Shown in pieces: positions 23,849 through 32,695 of a stretch of 64,000 bases of DNA. Source of the stretch: Fluviicoccus keumensis (GTDB taxonomy: Bacteria; Pseudomonadota; Gammaproteobacteria; Pseudomonadales; Moraxellaceae); contig NZ_SHKX01000010.1 of NCBI RefSeq assembly GCF_004217445.1, positions 372,001-436,000 on the forward strand. The letters run 5' to 3'. The position numbers and the translations under genes were made by a program. Position 1 is the first letter of the stretch; each line of letters starts with the position of its first letter. The notes below the pieces were generated by a model. It was not told where the DNA came from and ran no database searches. It worked only from the letters and a program-made list of their open reading frames with translations.

Positions 23849-24889
23849 TTATTTGCCGTAGCGGGCAGCCATCTTTTCCAGCGAGATCGGGTTGATGCGG
23901 CTGGCGTTGCCCGCCGCGCCAAACGCCTCGTAGCGGGCGATGCAGATATCACGCATGGCGGTGATGGTCTTGGCAAAGTACTTGCGCGGGTCAAACTCGG
24001 CCGGGTTTTCCGCCAGGAAGCGGCGGATGGCGCCGGTGGAGGCCAGGCGCAGGTCGGTGTCGATGTTGACCTTGCGCACGCCGTGCCTGATCGCCTCGAC
24101 GATCTGCTCGACCGGCACGCCGTAGGTTTCCTTGATGTCGCCGCCATGCTCGTTGATGATGGCCAGCCAGTCCTGGGGAACCGAACTGGAGCCGTGCATC
24201 ACCAGATGGGTGTTGGGGATACGGGCGTGGATTTCCTTGATGCGGTCGATAGCCAGGATGTCGCCGGTGGGCGGACGGGTGAACTTGTAGGCGCCGTGCG
24301 AGGTGCCGATGGCGATGGCCAGGGCGTCCACGCCGGTATCGGCCACGAAGCTGGCGGCTTCTTCAACACTGGTCAGCAGTTGTGAATGGTCGAGCACGCC
24401 TTCCGCGCCAACGCCGTCCTCTTCACCGGCCTGACCGGTTTCCAGCGAACCCAGGCAACCGATCTCCCCTTCCACCGACACGCCGCAGGCATGCGCCAGA
24501 TCGACCACGGTCTTGGTGACGCGGACGTTGTAAGCGTAATCGGTCGGGGTCTTGCCATCCTCGGCGAGCGAGCCGTCCATCATCACCGAGCTGAAGCCCA
24601 ACTGGATGGAACGCTGGCAAATGGCCGGGCTGGTGCCGTGATCCTGGTGCATCACCACCGGGATATGCGGAAATTCTTCGATGGCGGCGAGGATCAGGTG
24701 GCGCAGGAACGGCGCCCCGGCATACTTGCGGGCGCCGGCGGAGGCCTGGACGATGACCGGCGAATCGGTCTTGTCGGCGGCTTCCATGATGGCGCGCATC
24801 TGTTCGAGGTTATTGACGTTGAAGGCCGGGATGCCGTAGCCGTACTCGGCGGCGTGGTCCAGCATCTGGCGCATGGAAATCAGTGCCAT
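23849..24889 (-). CDS. fba: Fructose-bisphosphate aldolase, class II
   Basis: A 346-residue zinc-dependent aldolase that interconverts fructose 1,6-bisphosphate with DHAP and glyceraldehyde 3-phosphate. It begins MALISMRQMLDHAAEYGYGI, as in the Calvin-cycle-type (CbbA) class II aldolases. Zn ligands are in VVMHQDHGTSP and HLVMHGSSS; the phosphate-binding region VRKVNIDTDLRLASTGAIR lies near 270-288. AAGGGAGA precedes the ATG. It is the last gene of tkt-gap-pgk-fba. It could serve glycolysis, gluconeogenesis or a pentose-phosphate route; no RuBisCO or phosphoribulokinase gene is seen. Confidence 0.95.
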   Translation of the reverse strand: MALISMRQMLDHAAEYGYGIPAFNVNNLEQMRAIMEAADKTDSPVIVQASAGARKYAGAPFLRHLILAAIEEFPHIPVVMHQDHGTSPAICQRSIQLGFSSVMMDGSLAEDGKTPTDYAYNVRVTKTVVDLAHACGVSVEGEIGCLGSLETGQAGEEDGVGAEGVLDHSQLLTSVEEAASFVADTGVDALAIAIGTSHGAYKFTRPPTGDILAIDRIKEIHARIPNTHLVMHGSSSVPQDWLAIINEHGGDIKETYGVPVEQIVEAIRHGVRKVNIDTDLRLASTGAIRRFLAENPAEFDPRKYFAKTITAMRDICIARYEAFGAAGNASRINPISLEKMAARYGK

Positions 24890-24930
24890 GGTTCATTCTC
24901 CCTTATGTAGCGTGACGGGCAGATCAGGGT

Positions 24931-24956
24931 GACCGGCGGCCTCGTTGCCGCCGGTC
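24931..24956 (-). promoter_or_regulatory. Perfect intercistronic hairpin between pgk and fba
   Basis: Arms GACCGGCGGC and GCCGCCGGTC (10 bp, perfect) enclose CTCGTT. There is no T tract, so it is more likely an mRNA-stabilising or processing hairpin than a terminator. Confidence 0.55.
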
Positions 24957-24963
24957 CGGAAAA

Positions 24964-26136
24964 TTACAGGGTGTGGCGCTTCGCCGCCTGCTGCAGCGCT
25001 TCCACGGCGGGCAGGGTCTTGCCTTCCACGAATTCGAGGAACGCACCGCCGCCGGTGGAAATGTAGGAAATCTGGTCGGCAACGCCGTACTTGTCGATGG
25101 CCGCCAGGGTGTCGCCGCCACCGGCGATGGAGAAGCCGGGGCTGTTGGCGATGGCCTTGGCCAGGGTCTTGGTGCCTTCACCGAACTGGTCGAATTCGAA
25201 GACGCCGACCGGACCGTTCCAGAGGATGGTCTTGGCGGACTTGATGAAGTTGGCGAAGCGGGCGGCGGTCAGCGGGCCGATGTCGAGGATCATGTCGTCA
25301 TCCTCCACTTCCTTCAACGCCTTAATGGTGGCCGGGGCATCGGCGGCGAAGGCCTTGGCGACGACCACGTCATCCGGCAGCGGCACGCTGACGCTGCGGG
25401 CGATTTCCTTGGCGGTTTCGATCATGTCGGCCTCGTACAGCGACTTGCCCACCTTATACCCGGCGGCAGCCAGGAAGGTGTTGGCGATGCCGCCGCCGAC
25501 GATCAACTGGTCACAGACATCGGACAGCGACTTCAGCACGTCCAGCTTGGTGGAAACCTTGGAACCGGCGACGACCGCGATCATCGGCGCGGCGGGATTG
25601 TCGAGGGCCTTGCCCAGCGCTTCCAGCTCGGCGGCCAGCAGCGGACCGGCGCAGGCGACCGGCGCGAACTTGGCGACGCCGTGGGTGGAAGCTTCGGCGC
25701 GGTGAGCGGTGCCGAAGGCGTCCATCACGAACACATCACACAGGGCAGCGTATTTTTGCGCCAGCTCGTCGTTGTTCTTCTTCTCGCCCTTGTTGAAGCG
25801 GACATTCTCGAACAGCACGACCTCGCCCGGCTGCAGGCTGAAACCGTCGACATAGTTGCCGACCAGCGGCACCGGACGGCCCAGCGCTTCGCTCAGGTAA
25901 TCCGCCACCGGCTGCAACGAGTTTTCGGCGGAGAACTCGCCTTCCGTGGGGCGACCGAGGTGCGAGCAGACCATCACCGCCGCACCCTTTTCCAGCGCCA
26001 GGCGGATGGTGGGCAGCGAGGCGACGATGCGGGCGTCACTGCTGATCTTGCCGTCCTTGACCGGGACGTTCAGGTCTTCACGAATCAGGACACGCTTGCC
26101 GCTCAGGTCGAGATCGGCCATTTTCAAGACAGACAT
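24964..26136 (-). CDS. pgk: Phosphoglycerate kinase
   Basis: A 390-residue two-domain kinase that transfers phosphate from 1,3-bisphosphoglycerate to ADP. It shows KRVLIREDLNVPVKDGKI, SHLGRPTEGEF, VRFNKGEKKNND, the hinge region and ATP site GGGIANTFLAA, and C-terminal GPVGVFEFDQF and STGGGAFLEFVEGK. AAGGAGTGATTC precedes the ATG. It lies 16 nt after gap. Confidence 0.97.
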   Translation of the reverse strand: MSVLKMADLDLSGKRVLIREDLNVPVKDGKISSDARIVASLPTIRLALEKGAAVMVCSHLGRPTEGEFSAENSLQPVADYLSEALGRPVPLVGNYVDGFSLQPGEVVLFENVRFNKGEKKNNDELAQKYAALCDVFVMDAFGTAHRAEASTHGVAKFAPVACAGPLLAAELEALGKALDNPAAPMIAVVAGSKVSTKLDVLKSLSDVCDQLIVGGGIANTFLAAAGYKVGKSLYEADMIETAKEIARSVSVPLPDDVVVAKAFAADAPATIKALKEVEDDDMILDIGPLTAARFANFIKSAKTILWNGPVGVFEFDQFGEGTKTLAKAIANSPGFSIAGGGDTLAAIDKYGVADQISYISTGGGAFLEFVEGKTLPAVEALQQAAKRHTL

Positions 26137-26152
26137 GAATCACTCCTTAAAA

Positions 26153-27199
26153 TTAGTTAATTGCCAACTTCGCCAGAACGCCGCAGAGGTCGAGCAGGCG
26201 GTTGGCGTAACCCCATTCATTGTCATACCACGCCAGGACTTTCGCCTGACGACCCACCACCCGGGTTTCGGTGGCGTCAAAAAACAGCGATTGCGGCAGG
26301 TGGTTGAAGTCGCTGGACACCAGCCACTCGTCGCAATACCCGAGGATTTCCCCGTAGCTGCCCGCCGCATGGTCGCGGAACAGGACGTTGATCATGTCCA
26401 CCGTCACCGGCTCGCGGGTGACGAAATTCAGGTCGATGGCCGCGACATTCAGCGTCGGCACACGGATCGAATAGCCATCGACACGACCCGCCATGTGCGG
26501 CAGCACCCGCTTCAACGCCCCGATACTGCTGGACGTGGTGGGAATGACGTTGTGCCCCGCCGCCCGCCCGCGCCGCCAGTCCCGGTGCGTCCGGTCCAGG
26601 ACCATCTGGTCGGTGGTGACGGCATGGATTTCCGTCATCAGCGCCGACTCCAGCCCGAAGGCCTCGTCAAGGATCTGCACCAGCGGCACCAGCGCGTGGG
26701 TGGTGCAGGACACGCTGGACAACACCCGGTCTTCGGCGCGCACCGTGTGGTGGTTGACGCCATAGACGACCGTGGCATCCACTTCGTCAAACGGCGCGGC
26801 GCCAATGATGACCTTGCCTGCTCCGGCGCGCAGGTGCCGGGCGGCCTCGTCGCGGGCGCGGAACTGGCCGGTGCATTCCAGCACGACATCCACGTTCAGC
26901 TCAGCCCACGGCAAATGTTCCGGCTCCGCTTCACTGAACAGCCGGATGCGGTGCGGGCACTCGCAGCCTTTGGCCGCCAGCACCAGCTCGTCGCCATCCA
27001 GTTCCGCCGCGCCGTGCAGACGGCCGTGCGTGCTGTCGTAACGAGTCAGGTGCGCCAGTGTCGCCGCGTCGCCCAGATCATTGATGGCGACGAATTGCAG
27101 GCTGTCCGGACAGCCGCGCTCCAGCCATGCCCGCACCACGTTGCGGCCGATGCGGCCGTAGCCGTTGATGGCGACGCGGAGCGGACGGACAGCGGTCAT
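26153..27199 (-). CDS. Type I glyceraldehyde-3-phosphate dehydrogenase, Epd-like
   Basis: A 348-residue NAD(P)-dependent dehydrogenase with Rossmann motif INGYGRIGRN (11-20), catalytic Cys165 in SCTTH and His192 in EIHAVTT, then TTSSSIGALKRVLP, SIRVPTLNVAAIDL and WYDNEWGYANRLLD. The Asn that normally follows CTT is His168, and the second Cys of GAPDH is absent. Features such as YGVNHHTVRAEDRVLS and VSSDFNHLP look more like erythrose-4-phosphate dehydrogenase (Epd) than GapA. Operon context, between tkt and pgk (tkt stop directly abuts this ATG), fits both: erythrose-4-phosphate oxidation for pyridoxal phosphate synthesis, or a glycolytic/gluconeogenic GAPDH. The activity is therefore left open. 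Confidence 0.88.
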   Translation of the reverse strand: MTAVRPLRVAINGYGRIGRNVVRAWLERGCPDSLQFVAINDLGDAATLAHLTRYDSTHGRLHGAAELDGDELVLAAKGCECPHRIRLFSEAEPEHLPWAELNVDVVLECTGQFRARDEAARHLRAGAGKVIIGAAPFDEVDATVVYGVNHHTVRAEDRVLSSVSCTTHALVPLVQILDEAFGLESALMTEIHAVTTDQMVLDRTHRDWRRGRAAGHNVIPTTSSSIGALKRVLPHMAGRVDGYSIRVPTLNVAAIDLNFVTREPVTVDMINVLFRDHAAGSYGEILGYCDEWLVSSDFNHLPQSLFFDATETRVVGRQAKVLAWYDNEWGYANRLLDLCGVLAKLAIN

Positions 27200-29206
27200 T
27201 TAGGCAATAACGTCCTGCACGGCCTGCACCACCGCTTCCACTGTAATGCCGAAATGCTTGTACAGGTCCTTGATCGGAGCCGATTCGCCGAAGCTGGTCA
27301 TGCCGATCACCTTGCCGTCCAGACCGGCGAACTTGTACCAGTAGTCGGCATGGCTGGCTTCCACCACGACGCGGGCGCGCACCTGCGACGGCAGCACCTT
27401 CTCGCGGTAGGCGACATCCTGGGCCATGAACGTATCCACGGACGGCAGCGATACCACGCGCACGCCCTTGCCCTGGGCGGTCAGCGCCTTTTGCGCCTGC
27501 ATCGCCAGATCGATTTCGGAGCCGGTGGCGATGATGATCGCTTCCAGCACGCCGGTTTCCGGCGACAGCACGTAGCCGCCCTTGCCGATGTTTTCCACCT
27601 GCAGCGCGTCGCGCTCCAGATGCGGCAGGTTCTGGCGGGAGAAGACCAGACAGGTCGGGCCGTCGGCGCGCTGGATGGCGGCCTTCCAGGCTACGGCGGA
27701 CTCAACGGCGTCGGCCGGACGCCACACCGACATGTTCGGCGTGCCGCGCAGGCTGGCCAGCTGTTCGACCGGCTGGTGCGTCGGACCGTCTTCGCCCAGA
27801 CCGATGGAGTCGTGGGTGTAGACCTGGATGACGCGCTGCTTCATCAGGGCGCTCATGCGCACGGCGTTGCGCGCGTATTCCATGAAGATCAGGAAAGTGG
27901 CGCCGTAGGGAATGAAGCCGCCGTGCAGGGCGACGCCGTTCATGATGCCGCTCATGCCGAATTCGCGCACGCCGTAGAACACGTAGTTGCCTGCGGCGTT
28001 TTCCTGGATGCCGTGGCAGCCCCTCCACAGCGTCAGGTTGGAGCCGGCGAGGTCGGCGGAGCCGCCCAGCAGTTCCGGCAGCAGCGGGCCGAAGGCATTC
28101 AGGGCGTTCTGCGAGGCCTTGCGGGAAGCGATGGTTTCACCCTTGGCGGCCACTTCTTGGATGTAGGCGTTGGCCTGCAGGTCGAAGGACGCGGGCAACC
28201 GGCCCTTCAGGCGGCGATCCAGCTCCTCGGCCAGTTCGGGATGCGCCTTGCGGTAGGCGTTGTACAGCGCCGACCAGGTCTGTTCCAGCGCTTCGCCGCG
28301 GGCGCGGTTGTCCCAGGCTTCGTAGATGTCCTCGGGGATTTCGAAGGGGCCGTGTTCCCAGCCCATGGCTTCGCGGGTCAGGGCGATTTCGGCGGCGCCC
28401 AGCGGCGCGCCGTGGCAGTCTTCCTTGCCCTGCTTGTTCGGCGAACCGCAGCCGATCACGGTCTTGCAGATGATCAGCGTCGGGCGCTGGCTGTCGGCAT
28501 GGGCCTGGATGATGGCGCTGCGCACGGCCTCGCTGTCATGGCCGTCGATGGGGCCGATCACCTGCCAGTTGTAGGCCTGGAAGCGTTGCACGGTGTTGTC
28601 AGTGAACCAGCCTTCCACTTCACCGTCGATGGAGATGCCGTTGTCATCGTAGAAGGCGACCAGTTTGCCCAGCTTGAGGGTACCTGCCAGCGAGCAGACT
28701 TCGTGCGAGATACCTTCCATCAGGCAGCCGTCACCGAGGAAGCAGTAGGTGAAGTGGTCGATGACCGGATAGCCTTCGCGGTTGAACTGCGCGGCCAGCG
28801 TCTTCTCGGCCAGCGCCATGCCGACGGCATTGGCGATGCCCTGCCCCAGCGGGCCGGTGGTGGTTTCGACACCGGGGGTATAGCCGTATTCGGGGTGGCC
28901 GGGGGTCTTGCTGTGCAACTGGCGGAACTGCTTGAGGTCATCGATCGAGAGGTCGAAGCCGCTGAGGTGCAGCAGCGCGTACTGCAGCATGGAGCCGTGG
29001 CCGTTGGAGAGCACGAAGCGGTCGCGGTTGGTCCAGCCGGGATTGGCCGGGTTGTACCGCATCACGCCGCGCCACAGCACTTCCGCAATGTCCGCCATGC
29101 CCATCGGGGCGCCGGGATGACCGGAATTGGCTTGTTGGACGGCATCCATGGCCAGGGCGCGGATCGCATTGGCGAGACGACGTTCAGGGAGGGCGGCAGC
29201 GGTCAT
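27200..29206 (-). CDS. tkt: Transketolase
   Basis: The ATG at 29206 (MTAAALPERRLANAIR) is preferred over the upstream 29278 because a CTGGAG site precedes it and the family begins there; 668 residues. It is a thiamine-diphosphate enzyme of the pentose phosphate pathway that moves two-carbon units. It shows NSGHPGAPMGMAD, FVLSNGHGSMLQY, PLGQGIANAVGMA and the ThDP/Mg motif (GDGCLMEGISHEVCSLAGTL, about 156-175). THDSIGLGEDGPTHQPVEQL is in the pyrimidine domain and there is a C-terminal domain. It is first in tkt-gap-pgk-fba and divergent from metK. Confidence 0.97.
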   Translation of the reverse strand: MTAAALPERRLANAIRALAMDAVQQANSGHPGAPMGMADIAEVLWRGVMRYNPANPGWTNRDRFVLSNGHGSMLQYALLHLSGFDLSIDDLKQFRQLHSKTPGHPEYGYTPGVETTTGPLGQGIANAVGMALAEKTLAAQFNREGYPVIDHFTYCFLGDGCLMEGISHEVCSLAGTLKLGKLVAFYDDNGISIDGEVEGWFTDNTVQRFQAYNWQVIGPIDGHDSEAVRSAIIQAHADSQRPTLIICKTVIGCGSPNKQGKEDCHGAPLGAAEIALTREAMGWEHGPFEIPEDIYEAWDNRARGEALEQTWSALYNAYRKAHPELAEELDRRLKGRLPASFDLQANAYIQEVAAKGETIASRKASQNALNAFGPLLPELLGGSADLAGSNLTLWRGCHGIQENAAGNYVFYGVREFGMSGIMNGVALHGGFIPYGATFLIFMEYARNAVRMSALMKQRVIQVYTHDSIGLGEDGPTHQPVEQLASLRGTPNMSVWRPADAVESAVAWKAAIQRADGPTCLVFSRQNLPHLERDALQVENIGKGGYVLSPETGVLEAIIIATGSEIDLAMQAQKALTAQGKGVRVVSLPSVDTFMAQDVAYREKVLPSQVRARVVVEASHADYWYKFAGLDGKVIGMTSFGESAPIKDLYKHFGITVEAVVQAVQDVIA

Positions 29207-29383
29207 AAAAGACTCCAGAGCGGGCTTTCGGAGGAAAGGCGCAATTGTCGCCGAATTGGGGTGGAGGGGCAAATGCAATTATCGGAGAAAATCCCCGAGA
29301 ATTCGCTGTTCCCTTGCCCTTCCCGGCTGAAAACCTTATCTTTGCCGGTTCGATCAGCCCCTAGCTTCCCACAGGTTTCCCCC

Positions 29384-30574
29384 ATGAGCGACTACAGCGT
29401 ATTCACCAGCGAATCCGTCTCCGAAGGCCATCCGGACAAGATCGCCGACCAGATTTCCGATGCCGTCCTCGACGCCATCATCGCCAAGGACAAATATGCC
29501 CGCGTCGCCTGTGAAACCATGGTCAAGACCGGCGTCGCCATCGTCTCCGGCGAAATCACCACCAGCGCCTGGGTCGATCTGGAAGACCTGGTGCGCGGCG
29601 TCATCAACGACATCGGCTACAACTCCTCCACCGTCGGCTTTGACGGCTCCACCTGCGGCATCATCAACATCATCGGCAAGCAATCGGTGGATATCGCCCA
29701 GGGCGTGGACCGCGCCCGCTCGGAAGATCAGGGCGCCGGCGACCAGGGCCTGATGTTCGGCTACGCCAGCAACGACACCGACGTGCTGATGCCCGCGCCG
29801 ATCTGCTACGCCCACCGTCTGGTGGAGCGCCAGGCCGAAGCGCGCAAGACCGGCCTGCTGCCGTGGCTGCGTCCGGACGCCAAGTCGCAGGTCACCTTCC
29901 GTTATGAAAACGGCAAGCCGGTGGCGATTGACGCCGTGGTGCTGTCCACCCAGCACAATCCCGAGATCGCCTACAAGGATCTGCGCGAGGCCGTGATGGA
30001 ACTGGTGATCAAGCACGTGCTGCCCGCCGAATGGCTGCATGCCGGGACGCAGTTCCACATCAACCCGACCGGCCAGTTCGTCATCGGCGGCCCGGTGGGC
30101 GACTGCGGCCTGACCGGCCGCAAGATCATCGTCGACAGCTATGGCGGCATGGCCCGTCACGGCGGCGGCGCGTTCTCCGGCAAGGATCCCTCGAAGGTGG
30201 ACCGCTCGGCCGCCTATGCCGGTCGTTACGTGGCGAAGAACATCGTCGCCGCCGGTCTGGCCGACCGCTGCGAAATCCAGGTGTCCTACGCCATCGGCGT
30301 GGCGCTGCCGACCTCGATCTCGATCAACACCTTCGGCACCGGCAAGATCAGCGACGACAAGATCATCGAACTGGTGCGCCGCCACTTCGACCTGCGTCCC
30401 TACGCGATCACCAAGATGCTGGACCTGCTGCACCCGATGTACCGCCGCACCGCCGCCTACGGCCACTTCGGCCGCGCGCCGGAAACCGTGACCGTCGGTG
30501 ACGACACCTTCACCACCTTCACTTGGGAAAAGACCGACAAGGCCGAGGCGCTGCGCACTGACGCCGGGCTGTAA
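29384..30574 (+). CDS. metK: S-adenosylmethionine synthetase
   Basis: A 396-residue enzyme that makes SAM from ATP and methionine. The ATG at 29384 begins MSDYSVFTSESVSEGHPDK, the conserved N-terminal ATP/methionine site. The hexapeptide GAGDQG, the P-loop-like GGGAFSGKDPSKVDRS and the C-terminal ITKMLDLLHP are present. The upstream frame stays open for more than 3 kb across the antisense of gap and tkt, but that is not coding (see rejected items). No SAM-responsive leader is evident in the 177 nt before it. It is followed by a strong terminator. Confidence 0.98.
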   Translation: MSDYSVFTSESVSEGHPDKIADQISDAVLDAIIAKDKYARVACETMVKTGVAIVSGEITTSAWVDLEDLVRGVINDIGYNSSTVGFDGSTCGIINIIGKQSVDIAQGVDRARSEDQGAGDQGLMFGYASNDTDVLMPAPICYAHRLVERQAEARKTGLLPWLRPDAKSQVTFRYENGKPVAIDAVVLSTQHNPEIAYKDLREAVMELVIKHVLPAEWLHAGTQFHINPTGQFVIGGPVGDCGLTGRKIIVDSYGGMARHGGGAFSGKDPSKVDRSAAYAGRYVAKNIVAAGLADRCEIQVSYAIGVALPTSISINTFGTGKISDDKIIELVRRHFDLRPYAITKMLDLLHPMYRRTAAYGHFGRAPETVTVGDDTFTTFTWEKTDKAEALRTDAGL

Positions 30575-30596
30575 TCCTTCAATCCTTCCTCCCAAA

Positions 30597-30626
30597 CAAA
30601 AAGGCCGCTGAATCAGCGGCCTTTTT
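30597..30626 (+). terminator. Terminator after metK
   Basis: Arms AAAAAGGCCGCTGA and TCAGCGGCCTTTTT are followed by GTTTTC. The symmetric A/T flanks allow use by the minus-strand PI-PLC-like gene ending at 30669 as well. Confidence 0.9.
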
Positions 30627-30668
30627 GTTTTCAGCTGACGGGCGGCTTCACGCCGCCCGTCCTCCGGC

Positions 30669-32537
30669 TTATTGCCAGGACCAGCTTTGCCCCCAGCTGT
30701 TCTGGCCGTCCCAGAGATGGGTATCCTGACCGTCGAAAGCTCCCCACCACGCATCCTTGATGTCCATCGCCTTGGACGGAGCATGCGCCGGGCGCAGCGA
30801 GTTGCCCGCGCCGCGCAGCCAGACCTGGTTCGCGCCGCCGTGGCAATCCCAGAGCACAATCTTGGTGCCGTTCGCGGTGCCCGCACCGGAAACATCGATG
30901 CAACGGTTGGGATTGGCCTTGCTGTGGATGCGGCCCTGCGCGTCCTGCCACCACTTCTGGCTGTCGGCGCCGTGGCAGCTCCAGTGATGGACGATGGCGC
31001 CGTTGGCGGTGCTGCGGTCTTCCAGGTCCAGGCACTTGCCCTTGCCGTTTACCAGCGAGCGCCACACCGGCACTTCGTTCAACGTCGTGCTCTGGATTTG
31101 CACCGAGACATTGCCCGACACCGCGGCATCGCTGCTGAGGCGCAGGATGACGCTGTTGTCATTGACGGTGAAGGTGGTGGCGACATTGGTGCCGGTCAGC
31201 GTGCGTTGCAGCTGGCGGCTGCCGTTGAAGACCTGCAGGCTGTCGCCGATACCGTCCAGACCGCCGGAAACAGTCACGGTCACGGCGCTGGCGCCGGGAA
31301 TGTACAGCGTCTGGTACACCACCTGGTTGGCGGCGTAGTTGCCGGAAGACCAGCCGGTGTTGGCGGCGTAGTAGGCTTCCCACTTGCCTTCACGCGCCTT
31401 GTCGGACAGGTTCAGCCACACCGTCTGGCCGCTGCTGACCGCCTTCAGGCGTTCGTTCTGGTAGGCGTTGGCAGGAACGGCAAAACGGTAGCCCGGGAAC
31501 TCGCTGGCGCACTGGGCGCGGCCCTGATCCCACGCACCGCTGCCCGAGGTCAGCCGCCAGTCATCGGCGTTGGCGACGTTCTGGCAGGCGAAGCGGCGGA
31601 TATTGCCGCAGCTGACATCGTTCCAGCGACCGTCGGAACGGCGCTCGGCACAGTTCTCGCCGCCGGAACCGGCATTGTTCGGCTCGCCGCCGCCCCAGCT
31701 CCAGACCGCCGCGCCGGTCATGGTGTCATCCCAGCGGTCGGCATCGATATTGCTGACGCCGCAGGCCAGCAATCGGGGAATGTTGCTGCTGTCGATGGTG
31801 CCGGTATTGTCGACCCATTCATCGGGCAACAGGTCCTTGCCCAGCTTGCTGTCGGAAATGGCGTAAATGCTGCCCAGCGACAGGGGCGTCCCGTCCAGCG
31901 TGCAGGCATTCGTATCAAAGTACTTCACCGGCCGCGAATTCCAGCCACCCGCCGCACCGGTGGCGAAAATGCGGCCGTCCCAGATCAGGCTGCCGTCATA
32001 GGTGTTGTTCGCGCCCTTGACGATCAGGCGCTTGCCCTTGGCGACCATTTCGCGCGGGGTTTCCCAACGGTTGGCGGGTTTGTCGGACGGTTTGTAGAGC
32101 AGGCTGCCGAAAATGCTGTACAGCGGCCCTTCCACCATCGCCTGGTTACCAACGCGGTCTTCCAGGTCCAGGAAAATGATTTCCTTGGGATGCGCGGCCA
32201 GCCAGTTGGCAATCTTCTGCAATTCGCCCGGGTAGCTGTCCTCGGCGCTGTAAATCTGGTTGCATTCGCTGTGGCACAGTTTGACCACGCCATCATCGAC
32301 ATGGACATCGAGGTCGATATTGCGTACGCCGTTGTCCATCAACTTGTCCAGCGCCCAGCGCTGGTTGGCCCAGGTGGCGTCGGAGTCGTTCCAGGCATTG
32401 TGCGCGCCCAGAACCTGCAGCCGGTTGACGGGCGTATCGTATTGCAGCTCCATGCCCTGCGACAGCGGCCAGGAAGAATCGGCCCAGCCTTGGGTGGCGG
32501 CCAGCAGCAGGCCGGTAAGGACGGCAAGTTTTTTCAT
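30669..32537 (-). CDS. Secreted PI-PLC-like protein with C-type-lectin-like and ricin B-type domains
   Basis: The ATG at 32537 gives a signal peptide (MKKLAVLTGLLLAATQGWA, about 19 residues) and 622 residues in all. Residues about 40-290 resemble the phosphatidylinositol-specific phospholipase C X domain. VLGAHNAWND and VRNIDLDVHVDD with KLCHSEC give two candidate catalytic His and an Arg; EIIFLDLEDR is the next strand. A C-type-lectin-like segment follows (WSWGGGEPNNAGSGGENCAE, WNDVSCGNIRRFACQ), then a PPC/CUB-like beta domain (GIGDSLQVFNGS) and a C-terminal ricin-type beta-trefoil (CLDLEDRSTANGAIVHHWSC, CIDVSGAGTANGTKIVLWDC). It is probably secreted, with carbohydrate-binding modules directing a phosphodiesterase or another activity. 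Enzymatic activity is inferred only. Confidence 0.78.
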   Translation of the reverse strand: MKKLAVLTGLLLAATQGWADSSWPLSQGMELQYDTPVNRLQVLGAHNAWNDSDATWANQRWALDKLMDNGVRNIDLDVHVDDGVVKLCHSECNQIYSAEDSYPGELQKIANWLAAHPKEIIFLDLEDRVGNQAMVEGPLYSIFGSLLYKPSDKPANRWETPREMVAKGKRLIVKGANNTYDGSLIWDGRIFATGAAGGWNSRPVKYFDTNACTLDGTPLSLGSIYAISDSKLGKDLLPDEWVDNTGTIDSSNIPRLLACGVSNIDADRWDDTMTGAAVWSWGGGEPNNAGSGGENCAERRSDGRWNDVSCGNIRRFACQNVANADDWRLTSGSGAWDQGRAQCASEFPGYRFAVPANAYQNERLKAVSSGQTVWLNLSDKAREGKWEAYYAANTGWSSGNYAANQVVYQTLYIPGASAVTVTVSGGLDGIGDSLQVFNGSRQLQRTLTGTNVATTFTVNDNSVILRLSSDAAVSGNVSVQIQSTTLNEVPVWRSLVNGKGKCLDLEDRSTANGAIVHHWSCHGADSQKWWQDAQGRIHSKANPNRCIDVSGAGTANGTKIVLWDCHGGANQVWLRGAGNSLRPAHAPSKAMDIKDAWWGAFDGQDTHLWDGQNSWGQSWSWQ

Positions 32538-32695
32538 GAGGGAAAGCTCCGCGATGCACGTTGTTCTTGTACGTTTATGCGGCGGAATAATGAGCAATGC
32601 TCGGCAGCTTGGATTGATACTTGCCGACAAGGCGACGAATGGTTCGGCGGGAAAGGTCAAACAGGCAACGGGCGTCACGCGGACGCCCGTCAGGC

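Noticed and set aside
29207..29383. Possible SAM riboswitch before metK
   Set aside because: The 177-nt leader shows no recognisable SAM-I, SAM-II or SAM/SAH core; only weak hairpins are seen.
25946..30574. A single plus-strand open frame of 1542 codons through the antisense of gap and tkt into metK
   Set aside because: Its first 1146 codons mirror well-conserved genes on the minus strand, and the composition is typical of GC-rich antisense frames. Only the part from 29384 matches MetK.
29354..30895. 513-codon minus-strand frame opposite metK
   Set aside because: Shadow of MetK. It crosses the metK terminator and has no ribosome site.
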